Below are positions 25,443 through 33,008 of a stretch of 63,506 bases of DNA, one piece after another. Position 1 is the first letter of the stretch. Each line of letters opens with the position of its first letter. The notes below the pieces were generated by a model. It made no database searches. It was not told the DNA's origin and was given only the letters and a program-made list of their open reading frames with translations. The position numbers and the translations under genes are program-made. Source of the stretch: UMGS1251 sp036666555 (GTDB lineage Bacteria; Bacillota; Clostridia; Lachnospirales; Lachnospiraceae); NCBI GenBank assembly GCA_036666555.1, contig JAVWVS010000013.1, positions 1 to 63,506 on the forward strand, written 5' to 3'.

Positions 25443-26855
25443 TTAAATTTTACGGGTAGATGGAATTTTACGCCAAGCTTGCTCAAATACTACAGTTGCA
25501 GTGTCTAACAAGGTGGACTGGGTACTAATTTTAGCATAATCGGTATGTAGAGTAAACAGCCATTCATCTTGTGGACAAAAACAATATTCGGAAGGTACCA
25601 AATGCTCTTCGCCCTCATTTAGAAAGCAGCCCATCATATTGGGATGGGATACAATCATTTCTTTGGTGTGAATCATTAAACGGCTCAATTGTTCTGCATT
25701 CATGGTGACGGGTTTTCCTACCAGGTAGGCTACTAAGTCGCAGGAAATCTCATTTTGCTTCTGCACACGTGCAAGAATACGATTGGAATAAAAGAAAATA
25801 AGGCCTGTTTTTACGCTTTCTGTAAGACAAGCATTCCAAGAGTCCAAAAGATAGTCACGAAAAGTCAAACAAGTTTGTATCAGCTGAGCATCCAGTTGAT
25901 TGTCTTCCATCACTTCTATCAGTAAATCTTTGATAAACAAAAGCTCCGGTATAAAAAAATTGCAATAAACAATAGGAGCCATAGAAAGCTTGGGTTGTGC
26001 TAAAAGGTATTGTGCACTACACTCTCGAAACATGGGATTGCAGCTTTTTTTCACAAATTCTACAATACCTTGGTGCTGCATGATACTATAAGTATCTGTA
26101 AATACGGTGGAATAAGATTGTCCTTTGGACATGGAAAGTCCCATGACAGACATGGTGTGTTCCAAACAAAAGAAGGAAAACCAATAAATATCTTCATCAA
26201 AGTATTTATGATAATAAATGAGTACATTTTTATGAAAAAGTACTTTGCCACAATTGAGAAAAAGGCGCACAAAGTTCTCCTGATATAAAGAAAAATGTAG
26301 AATCATCTCCAAAGTATGGCCGGACTCTAAAAGGGCATACATTTGATTGGTCCATGTGGTTGCATAGGATTCATTTTCCACTAACCACTGAAATTGTTCA
26401 CAGTCAATGGTAATCATCTTACAAGGCTGCTCTTGTTTAGCGGCAACGGCCAGCAATCGGTCAATGGATTTTCTGCGCCCATCATGTTCACTGTAAATAC
26501 TGATTTCTGCCGTGTAAAGGGCCTCTTGGTCATTGCGATAAGCCTTTGGAATCTCCACATAAGTGTCATTCAAAAAACGTACCATACAGTGCTGCATATC
26601 TTCTATACAATTCTTCGTTTCATCAGGATAAACGTGGTCAAAGAAATTCTGTAAAATCCGATTCCCTAATTTAAAATTCTTCTCCAGTAGATATGCGACT
26701 ACCTCTTCATAATAACCGGATTTGTTCGTAAGTTGTCTTGCACCACTTTTCCATTTACTTACCAGACTTGTGTCTACGTGCAAGTGGCGGGAAAGTTCCG
26801 TGGAAGAGATTTGCAATAATTTTGTGATGTAACCTAGGTTAGAAAGCTTTTTCAT
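25443..26855 (-). CDS. Unrecognised 470-residue HTH regulator
   Basis: A 470-residue protein. The first 60 residues look like an XRE-type helix-turn-helix (LLQISSTELSRHLHVDTSLVSKWKSGAR). The long remainder is mostly helical, aromatic and rich in Cys and His, with no family I can name; it may be a ligand- or partner-sensing domain. The start at 26855 follows AAGGTGA by 6 bases; an upstream ATG at 26888 lies inside the direct repeats and lacks a binding site. It is divergent from the amidase/hydantoinase genes, so control of that pair is likely (inference). Two abutting 11-bp direct repeats lie just upstream of its start. Confidence 0.6.
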   Translation of the reverse strand: MKKLSNLGYITKLLQISSTELSRHLHVDTSLVSKWKSGARQLTNKSGYYEEVVAYLLEKNFKLGNRILQNFFDHVYPDETKNCIEDMQHCMVRFLNDTYVEIPKAYRNDQEALYTAEISIYSEHDGRRKSIDRLLAVAAKQEQPCKMITIDCEQFQWLVENESYATTWTNQMYALLESGHTLEMILHFSLYQENFVRLFLNCGKVLFHKNVLIYYHKYFDEDIYWFSFFCLEHTMSVMGLSMSKGQSYSTVFTDTYSIMQHQGIVEFVKKSCNPMFRECSAQYLLAQPKLSMAPIVYCNFFIPELLFIKDLLIEVMEDNQLDAQLIQTCLTFRDYLLDSWNACLTESVKTGLIFFYSNRILARVQKQNEISCDLVAYLVGKPVTMNAEQLSRLMIHTKEMIVSHPNMMGCFLNEGEEHLVPSEYCFCPQDEWLFTLHTDYAKISTQSTLLDTATVVFEQAWRKIPSTRKI

Positions 26856-26877
26856 GTTGTTATCACCTTTCTGCGAA

Positions 26878-26899
26878 TGATGTGTCAATGATGTGTCAA
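26878..26899. repeat. Two abutting 11-bp direct repeats, possible operator
   Basis: TGATGTGTCAA occurs twice without a gap (26878-26888, 26889-26899), 23-44 bases upstream of the regulator's start codon. On the gene's strand each copy contains TTGACA. One-turn spacing suits side-by-side binding of a dimer, perhaps autoregulation. Confidence 0.5.
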
Positions 26900-26982
26900 A
26901 TATCTGTCATGGTATCCTTCAGGACAAAACGGCTTACCCTCTTTTCAAAAGTACTTCCATCGAATATAATACAATCATCAAA

Positions 26983-27000
26983 GAAATTTAGCTAAATTTC
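26983..27000. promoter_or_regulatory. Perfect 18-bp palindrome in the divergent region
   Basis: GAAATTTAG followed by its exact complement CTAAATTTC, 119 bases before the amidase gene. It is an operator candidate in a region (26900-27118) that otherwise holds only AT-rich promoter-like sequence. Confidence 0.45.
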
Positions 27001-27037
27001 CTGTAACTGAAAGTAAACAATCAATCATCATGTGAAT

Positions 27038-27058
27038 GTGATAAGTTGATTATATCAC
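27038..27058. promoter_or_regulatory. Short inverted repeat near the amidase promoter
   Basis: GTGATA (27038-27043) and TATCAC (27053-27058) are separated by 9 bases, about 60 bases ahead of the amidase start. I could not place a convincing -35/-10 pair, so this may be an activator-dependent promoter. Confidence 0.35.
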
Positions 27059-27118
27059 AGAAAAATTGTAACAGCTACTATCATATGTATGTTTGGTCAG
27101 CATGAAAGGAGTTTCAAA

Positions 27119-27853
27119 ATGGACAATAAAGATTTTAAATTTGTAGACAATTATGGTTTTGATGAGGCAAACTTGAAAGAAGCGTTTGCAGAAGCAAGAA
27201 AAGTATATAAAGAACGTGGATTTATGAGAAAAATGGGATATGGAAAAGCTCCAGCTATTACAACAGTAGATATGGCAAAAGCTTGGATGAGTGAAGGTCA
27301 CCCATTTACATGTAATCATGCAGTAGAAGTTTGTGCTGAAAGTTTAAAAGTATTAGAAGCAGGAAGAAAAGCAGGCGTTCCTATTTTCCATACAACAACT
27401 GGTTATACAGACGCTAGACAATGGGATCTTCCAAGATGGGATGAAAAAATTCCAATGAACACACTTGATATTGATTCTGAATGGATGGATATTGATCCGA
27501 AGTTAAAACCAAGAAAAGAAGAACCAGTTATACATAAAAAATATGCATCTAATTTCTTTGGAACACATTTAGCAGCAACATTGAATTACCTTGGCGTAGA
27601 TACCCTAATCGTAATGGGAGCAACCTCTTGTGCATGTGTAAGACATACCGTAATGGATTCTACCGGATACGGGTTTAAAACAATCGTTCCAGAAGGAACA
27701 GTTGGTGATAGAGTTCCTGGAGTTATTGAATGGAATTTATTTGATATGGAAGCTAAGTTCTGTGATGTTGCACCAGTTGCAGAAGTTGTAAAATATCTTG
27801 AAGGAATCGACTCAAGCGTTTATCGTACACCTGAAAGAAAATTAGACAAATAA
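27119..27853 (+). CDS. N-carbamoylsarcosine amidase-like cysteine hydrolase
   Basis: A 244-residue cysteine hydrolase of the isochorismatase/N-carbamoylsarcosine amidase family, which cleaves N-carbamoyl groups to amine, CO2 and ammonia. The core has the expected Asp (TTVDMAKAW), Lys region (HKKYASNFFGT) and nucleophile Cys in GATSCACVRHTVMD, followed by the characteristic GYGFKTIVPEG turn. The ATG at 27119 has AAAGGAG 9 bases upstream. It is followed after a hairpin by a hydantoinase, which makes N-carbamoyl products, so the two genes give two successive steps. The substrate could be N-carbamoylsarcosine (creatinine route) or another N-carbamoyl amino acid; sequence alone does not decide. 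Confidence 0.8.
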   Translation: MDNKDFKFVDNYGFDEANLKEAFAEARKVYKERGFMRKMGYGKAPAITTVDMAKAWMSEGHPFTCNHAVEVCAESLKVLEAGRKAGVPIFHTTTGYTDARQWDLPRWDEKIPMNTLDIDSEWMDIDPKLKPRKEEPVIHKKYASNFFGTHLAATLNYLGVDTLIVMGATSCACVRHTVMDSTGYGFKTIVPEGTVGDRVPGVIEWNLFDMEAKFCDVAPVAEVVKYLEGIDSSVYRTPERKLDK

Positions 27854-27870
27854 AGGGCAGCATTTTAACG

Positions 27871-27903
27871 GGGAGACACTGCAATTTGGTGTCTCCCTTT
27901 TTG
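27871..27903 (+). terminator. Hairpin between amidase and hydantoinase genes
   Basis: GGGAGACAC (27871-27879) pairs with GTGTCTCCC (27889-27897), followed by TTTTTTG. It probably lowers readthrough so that the amidase is made in excess of the hydantoinase, or marks an end of a transcript. Confidence 0.7.
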
Positions 27904-27921
27904 AAAAAGAGGAGGACAGAT

Positions 27922-29298
27922 ATGAACACTCTTATAAAAAATGGAACAATCATTTCAGAAGTGAATGAATATAATGCTGATATTTTAATTGAAGATGGAA
28001 CGATAAAAAAAATAGGGTCGAACCTAACGGATTCAGTGGATAAAGTTATAGATGCGACGGGAAAATTAGTTTTTCCGGGTGGAGTAGATGAGCATGTTCA
28101 TTATGGATCATTTGGGAGCCTTTTGTTTGACACTACAGATGCTGCTGCAGTGGGTGGAACCACAACCATCGTTGATTTCGCGCCACAGGATAAAGGGGTA
28201 TCTTTGATTGATGCAATCAAACTGCAAGCAGAAAAAGCAACGGGAAATGCTTGTGTGGATTTTGCATTTCACAGTATTATTATGGATCCAAAACCATCGG
28301 TATTCGAAGAAATCAAGGACCTTCCGGGGGTTGGTGTAGGAACGTTAAAATTATTTATGGCATATAAGGGAAGCAATTTCTATTGTGATGATACCGCTAT
28401 TTTAACTGCCATGAGAGAAGCGAAAAAATATGGTATTACATTGATGGTGCATGCAGAGAATCCGGATATGATACAGGTGTTACAAGACCAGTATTTAGCA
28501 GAAGGAAAAACAGATCCTGTATACCATTATTATTCTAGACCACCAATAGCAGAAGAAGAAGCAACTAAACGCGCTATTTATCTTGCACGTTTGGCAGAGT
28601 GTCCACTTTTTGTGGCACATGTCAGTGTAAAGGAAGCAATGCTGGCTATTCGCGATGCATATATGGAACATCAACCGGTATATGGAGAAACCTGTACACA
28701 TTATCTGACTTTGACTACCGATAAATTAGCACTGCCAAACTTTGAAGGGGCAAAATATGTTTGTGCTCCGCCACTTCGTCCACAAGAACATTTGGATGCA
28801 TTATGGGAAGCAGTGGATAAAGATTGGATTCTGTCAGTAGGTTCGGATCACTGTGCTATTACGGGTGGGTTTGAATCGAAGAAAAAGGGAATCGGTAACT
28901 TCTCTAAGATTCCAAATGGTTGTCCTGGAGTACAAGATCGTTTACGTATGCTTTGGACCTATGGCGTATGCAAAGGAAAGATCAGCCGCCAACGATTTGT
29001 GGATGTTTTTGCAGCAAAACCGGCAAAAATACTGGGACTGTATCCACAAAAAGGTGCCATTGAAATTGGTTCGGATGCTGATATTGTTATTTTTGATCCA
29101 AACTTCCAAGAAAAGATTACTAATGCAGACAGCCTGCACGGAACGGACTATAGTCCATTTGAAGGCTTCGACGTAGAAGGTAAGATTGAGCAGGTATTTT
29201 TACGTGGAACAGAAATTGCTCATGACGGAAAGTTTGTTGGAGAACGTGGAAAAGGTGTTTGGCAGAAATGCAAACCTTATGGATATTGTTATCAATAA
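27922..29298 (+). CDS. Hydantoinase/dihydropyrimidinase
   Basis: A 458-residue metal-dependent cyclic amidohydrolase that opens hydantoin or dihydropyrimidine rings. The dinuclear metal site is visible: HVHYG, the lysine that becomes carbamylated (GTLKLFMAYKG), histidines in MVHAEN and FVAHVS, and the Asp in SDHCAI. Length and motifs fit the D-hydantoinase/dihydropyrimidinase group rather than dihydroorotase or allantoinase. The start at 27922 follows AGGAGG by 6 bases. With the upstream N-carbamoyl amidase it would convert a hydantoin to a free amino acid. No transporter or creatinine deaminase is adjacent. Confidence 0.85.
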   Translation: MNTLIKNGTIISEVNEYNADILIEDGTIKKIGSNLTDSVDKVIDATGKLVFPGGVDEHVHYGSFGSLLFDTTDAAAVGGTTTIVDFAPQDKGVSLIDAIKLQAEKATGNACVDFAFHSIIMDPKPSVFEEIKDLPGVGVGTLKLFMAYKGSNFYCDDTAILTAMREAKKYGITLMVHAENPDMIQVLQDQYLAEGKTDPVYHYYSRPPIAEEEATKRAIYLARLAECPLFVAHVSVKEAMLAIRDAYMEHQPVYGETCTHYLTLTTDKLALPNFEGAKYVCAPPLRPQEHLDALWEAVDKDWILSVGSDHCAITGGFESKKKGIGNFSKIPNGCPGVQDRLRMLWTYGVCKGKISRQRFVDVFAAKPAKILGLYPQKGAIEIGSDADIVIFDPNFQEKITNADSLHGTDYSPFEGFDVEGKIEQVFLRGTEIAHDGKFVGERGKGVWQKCKPYGYCYQ

Positions 29299-29368
29299 AG
29301 TTATTGAAAATAGAAATGTCATTATGAGGGTGACATCATATTTGATGATAAAGGGAGATAGAAAATAT

Positions 29369-29422
29369 AAAAAAGGCTGTAGCCTTACAACTGGAAAAAC
29401 AGTTGTAGGGTTACAGCTTTTT
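29369..29422. terminator. Bidirectional terminator after the hydantoinase gene
   Basis: A long stem built from AAAAAGGCTGTAGCC and ACAACTG with their near-complements; loop GAAAAA; T-runs at both ends. It separates the hydantoinase from the convergent wall hydrolase. Confidence 0.85.
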
Positions 29423-29431
29423 AAATGCTGA

Positions 29432-30541
29432 TTAGAAAAATACATTATCGCCAATGGTAATTCCCTGATGGGGAGTGCCTACCATTCGAAACTGAAGACA
29501 GCCACCAATATTATTCTTGCCTGCCATGGCATCTCGTCCGGCATCATAACATAATGGAGCGGCACCTCTTGCAAGGACACGGGCAAGTTTCCCGGACCAG
29601 GTAGGACTGAATTGCCCCTTTTGATAAATGACACCGTGGATGGTATTCGGGTAAGCAGAATGATTCACACGGTTCATGATAACAGAACCTACTGCCAACA
29701 GTGCTTCATAATGATCTGTTCCCGCTTCACACTCCAGAATTGCAGCCATGAGTTCTAAGTCATTGGCATCAATGGACGCATCCGGGTTGCCAGGGGTTGT
29801 GCTGCCACCTCCATTATCATTGTTGTTATTGGAGGAACTACCTGCATCTGCTTCCGGATGTGAGGGTGTTGGTGCTACTGGCGCCGGAGTGACTGGTTTG
29901 TTCAGTGCTTCCTGTGCGGCCGCCGCCGCTTTTTTTGCTCGGGCAAGCTGGTCGGAATACTGTGCCAGTTCTCCGGAAGTAGAAGAAATCTTACTGGTAA
30001 GAGCTGTTTCTTTTTCATCCAAATTACTTTTTAATGTAGTGAGAGAAGCTTGCTCGGCCTGAAGAGCATCTTCTTTTGCTTTCACTTGATTTTGTACTTC
30101 ATGAAGCTGATTCAGCATGTCGCGGTCATATTCACTTATGGTTGTGACGAACTCTGCTTTGTTTAAGAAATCAGCCATACTCTTTGCTGAAAACACTAAT
30201 TCCAATAAAGAAGAATTCCCTTCCTCGTACATATACTGAATTCGTATTTTCATATCTTCATATTGTTGCTGCTCGTCTGCTTGGGCAGTGGCTAATTCAA
30301 CCTTTGTTTGTTCGACTTGTGCAGTTGTCGTAGTGATATTCTCCATGGCAGAATCGATTTCGGAACTTAATGTGGCAAGTTCACTATTCAAGGTACTTAA
30401 TTCCCCTTGGAGTCCTGACGTGGTATTCTCTAGACTTTGCACAGAATCTTCTGCATATAGTGGGATATTGGGAATGGCCAGTAAAAGGGCGCAGACGAAA
30501 ATGAAACAGGCACGTAATCTGCATTTTATTTTCGTTCTCAT
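29432..30541 (-). CDS. Secreted SleB-type cell-wall hydrolase with coiled coil
   Basis: A 369-residue secreted peptidoglycan hydrolase. Signal peptide at 1-30 (LLLAIPNIPLYA). Residues about 33-215 form a long coiled coil with the PcsB/EnvC-like pattern (SSLLELVFSAKSMADFLNK), which in that family autoinhibits or docks to FtsEX. A Pro/Ser/Asn-rich linker follows (about 215-255). Residues about 258-369 are a Hydrolase_2/SleB domain with the catalytic Glu in LECEAG and the fold motif SVIMNRV. SleB domains cut the glycan chain. Not obviously spore-specific, because there is no ypeB neighbour. It shares a two-way promoter with the DUF1444 operon. Confidence 0.82.
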   Translation of the reverse strand: MRTKIKCRLRACFIFVCALLLAIPNIPLYAEDSVQSLENTTSGLQGELSTLNSELATLSSEIDSAMENITTTTAQVEQTKVELATAQADEQQQYEDMKIRIQYMYEEGNSSLLELVFSAKSMADFLNKAEFVTTISEYDRDMLNQLHEVQNQVKAKEDALQAEQASLTTLKSNLDEKETALTSKISSTSGELAQYSDQLARAKKAAAAAQEALNKPVTPAPVAPTPSHPEADAGSSSNNNNDNGGGSTTPGNPDASIDANDLELMAAILECEAGTDHYEALLAVGSVIMNRVNHSAYPNTIHGVIYQKGQFSPTWSGKLARVLARGAAPLCYDAGRDAMAGKNNIGGCLQFRMVGTPHQGITIGDNVFF

Positions 30542-30601
30542 TATCTGTAGTTCCTTTCGTTGAAAGATGTTGCGTTTATATTACAAAAATGTTGCTTTTG
30601 T

Positions 30602-30643
30602 ATTATACTATAAATTGCTTAATTAAGCAAATTTTGTTATGAT
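30602..30643. promoter_or_regulatory. Divergent promoters sharing a 16-bp palindrome
   Basis: TTGCTTAATTAAGCAA (30615-30630) is a perfect palindrome. Rightward: its left TTGCTT, 17-base spacer, TATGAT (30638-30643). Leftward: its right half read on the minus strand gives TTGCTT (30630-30625), 17-base spacer, TATAAT (30607-30602). Both starts suit the flanking genes, so polymerases would compete for the site. Confidence 0.7.
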
Positions 30644-30674
30644 AGTAGAATGGCACAGAAAAATAAGGATGGTA

Positions 30675-31265
30675 ATGAGTATGAAAAAGTATGAAGAAGA
30701 GCATTATCTTTTTGAACATATCAAAGAACATATCTATCCATGGGTAAAAGAATCTTTGGTAGACCACCAGGCATTAAATGGAAAATTAATTTCAGAAAAG
30801 GATACACCAATTATTTCCTTTGTAGGCGATCTCATGATTATATTTGTCATTGAGCGAGGAGAGGATCGATTTGAAATTATCAAAGATAGTATGCTGCCCC
30901 CAGATTGCGATATGGAAGAACTTTATCACACGGCATGTGAGAATTTAGTGAGGGATGTGAAATTTGTCATTTCCAAGACCATGTATGGCGGATTTGGAAT
31001 TGTTGCGGATGGACACCACGAAGCAAGTTCGCTTTGCTTTAAGCATATTTGGGAGTTGTGTTGCGAAAAATTAGAAGATGACATTGTGATTATGGCTCCG
31101 TCCAAGGATATGGTGCTGTTCGTACCATTGAGTAATCAAGCACAGATTGCAAGCATGAAAGAATTTGGAGAGGAAGCATTTCGCCGTAATTTGAATAAAG
31201 TAAGTCAATCTCTATTTCTATATTCACGAGAACGAAAGGAACTGACTACGTATGAAAAGCATTAA
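30675..31265 (+). CDS. DUF1444 (YtpQ-like) family protein
   Basis: A 196-residue cytoplasmic protein without membrane spans or catalytic signatures, resembling the DUF1444 group of unknown function by its short alpha/beta blocks (GDLMIIFVIERGED, IVADGHHEASS, DDIVIMAPSKDMVLFVP). The start is uncertain between 30675 and 30681. AAGGA is 5 bases before the first, which I prefer. Its 3' end overlaps the HAD gene by 14 bases, indicating translational coupling in the run to uppP. Confidence 0.6.
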   Translation: MSMKKYEEEHYLFEHIKEHIYPWVKESLVDHQALNGKLISEKDTPIISFVGDLMIIFVIERGEDRFEIIKDSMLPPDCDMEELYHTACENLVRDVKFVISKTMYGGFGIVADGHHEASSLCFKHIWELCCEKLEDDIVIMAPSKDMVLFVPLSNQAQIASMKEFGEEAFRRNLNKVSQSLFLYSRERKELTTYEKH

Positions 31266-32079
31266 GATGATTGGACTTGATTTGGACGGAACCTTATTAA
31301 AAGAAGATAAAAGTATGAGCGAATGTTCTAAAGAAGCAATACGTAAAGCACTTGCCAAAGGGGTAGTAGTATTGACTGCCACAGGACGCCCTTATACAGG
31401 TATTCCCAGTGAACTGCGAGAATTCCCGGGGATGAGGTATATTTTATCTTCCAATGGAGCTAGGATTATTGATCAGGAACGGGGAAAGGCAATCTATGAA
31501 TCCCTTCTTCCCAAAGAAACGGCAGCAGCAGTATTGGATGTTTTTGAACCGTATGATGCCATCAAGGAAATTTATTTTGAAGGGGTCGGATATGCCAATG
31601 AGGAATCTATTCAGCATATCTATGAATATATGGATAATCCGGCCATGGCAAAGTATATAGCAAGTACAAGAAAACCGGTCAAAGATATTCGAAAAAAAAT
31701 GGAGGAACTCGAAGGAGGTCTTGATAAGGTACAGGGGCTTTTTAAACATTTGGGTGATAAGGCGAAGGCGCTGATTGAATTAGAGGCGATTCCTCATATA
31801 GAAGTAACAGGTGCAATTTCGAATAATATTGAAGTCAATTACGAAGGGGTGAATAAAGGAGTTGGATTAGTAGCCCTTGGTGCTTTGTTAGGAATTGAAA
31901 GGGCGGAGATCATGGCTTGTGGAGATGGATTAAATGATCTGGCGATGATGAAAGAAGTGGGATTTGCAGTAGCTATGGGCAATGCAATGGAAAGCATTAA
32001 GAAAGAGGCAGATTACGTTACAGGAACGAATGAAGAAGATGGGGTCGCGCAGGCAATTGAGAAATTTGTACTGCAGTAG
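31252..32079 (+). CDS. Cof-type HAD-superfamily phosphatase
   Basis: A 275-residue HAD hydrolase of the Cof/YidA type, which removes phosphate from sugar phosphates or cofactors. Motif I is DLDGTL with nucleophile Asp; motif II is the Thr of VLTATGRPY; motif III is a Lys near EVNYEGVNKGVG; motif IV is GDGLNDLAMM. A type IIB cap is inserted (about 80-195). The substrate cannot be told from sequence. It overlaps the upstream gene and lies 14 bases before uppP. Confidence 0.85.
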   Translation: MKSIKMIGLDLDGTLLKEDKSMSECSKEAIRKALAKGVVVLTATGRPYTGIPSELREFPGMRYILSSNGARIIDQERGKAIYESLLPKETAAAVLDVFEPYDAIKEIYFEGVGYANEESIQHIYEYMDNPAMAKYIASTRKPVKDIRKKMEELEGGLDKVQGLFKHLGDKAKALIELEAIPHIEVTGAISNNIEVNYEGVNKGVGLVALGALLGIERAEIMACGDGLNDLAMMKEVGFAVAMGNAMESIKKEADYVTGTNEEDGVAQAIEKFVLQ

Positions 32080-32093
32080 AAAGGAGCGTTATT

Positions 32094-32909
32094 ATGTTAG
32101 ATATTTTAAAATCAATCATACTGGGTATCGTGGAGGGTATTACAGAATGGTTACCAATTAGCAGTACCGGACATTTGATTCTAGTGGATGAGTTTATCAA
32201 ACTAAATCAAAGCACGGCATTTAAGGATATGTTTTTTGTTGTGATTCAATTGGGTGCAATTATGGCTGTGGTCGTTTTGTATTTTCATAAGCTGAATCCA
32301 TTTTCACCTAAAAAGACGGAAAAGCAACAAAAAAATACATTCATATTGTGGGGGAAGGTACTGGTAGCCACGGTACCTGCGGCAATCATAGGCCTTTTGT
32401 TTGACGATTATATTGATGCACACTTACATACACCGGTAGTGATTGCATTGATGTTGATTATCTATGGTATATTGTTTATTATTATTGAAAACCGTAACGC
32501 AGGTGTGGAACCCAAGGTGGAAAAGTTGACAGAGTTAACATTTTCCACTGCGGCACTGATTGGGGTGTTTCAGATATTGTCATTGATTCCGGGTACCTCC
32601 CGTTCCGGAGCAACGATTATTGGTGCACTTTTACTTGGAACCTCCAGATACGTGGCAGCAGAATTCACGTTCTATCTGGCAATTCCGGTTATGTTCGGAG
32701 CTAGCTTTTTAAAAATGGTAAAATTCGGTTTTCACTATACCGGACTTCAAGTTGGCATCTTACTTGTAGGGTCTTTGGTTGCATTTATCGTATCTGTATT
32801 TGCTATTAAATTCTTGATGGGCTATATTAAGAAACACGATTTTAAAGCATTTGGATATTATCGTATTGTGCTGGGAGCGATTGTGTTATTGTATTTTTTG
32901 ATTAAATAA
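32094..32909 (+). CDS. uppP: Undecaprenyl-diphosphatase (BacA/UppP)
   Basis: A 271-residue integral membrane enzyme that dephosphorylates undecaprenyl diphosphate, recycling the lipid carrier for peptidoglycan and teichoic acids; it also gives background bacitracin resistance. The two family motifs are clear: EGITEWLPISSTGHL near the N-terminus and PGTSRSGATIIGALLLG near residue 165. Seven or eight hydrophobic spans are visible. AAAGGAG is 7 bases upstream of the ATG. It ends the DUF1444-HAD-uppP run. Confidence 0.95.
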   Translation: MLDILKSIILGIVEGITEWLPISSTGHLILVDEFIKLNQSTAFKDMFFVVIQLGAIMAVVVLYFHKLNPFSPKKTEKQQKNTFILWGKVLVATVPAAIIGLLFDDYIDAHLHTPVVIALMLIIYGILFIIIENRNAGVEPKVEKLTELTFSTAALIGVFQILSLIPGTSRSGATIIGALLLGTSRYVAAEFTFYLAIPVMFGASFLKMVKFGFHYTGLQVGILLVGSLVAFIVSVFAIKFLMGYIKKHDFKAFGYYRIVLGAIVLLYFLIK

Positions 32910-32918
32910 AATAAAAAT

Positions 32919-32968
32919 ACATAAAAATTGCATAAAATACTTGATTTTTGCATAAAACGTGGTAAAAT
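32919..32968 (+). promoter_or_regulatory. Promoter and direct repeats before the amino-acid ABC operon
   Basis: TTGATT (32941-32946), a 16-base spacer and TAAAAT (32963-32968). TTGCATAAAA occurs at 32928-32937 and 32948-32957, exactly 20 bases apart (two helical turns), the second copy inside the spacer. A repressor operator is plausible. Confidence 0.45.
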
Positions 32969-33008
32969 ATACAAATAGCTTATAAGCGGGAAGAAAGAGG
33001 AGAAGATT

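Noticed and set aside
27871..27921. Promoter embedded in the hairpin between amidase and hydantoinase, like the other boundaries
   Set aside because: No -35/-10 pair with acceptable spacing could be found around this hairpin.
29432..30541. Assignment of the wall hydrolase as spore germination protein SleB
   Set aside because: The domain is shared, but the long PcsB-like coiled coil and the absence of ypeB argue for a general wall hydrolase.
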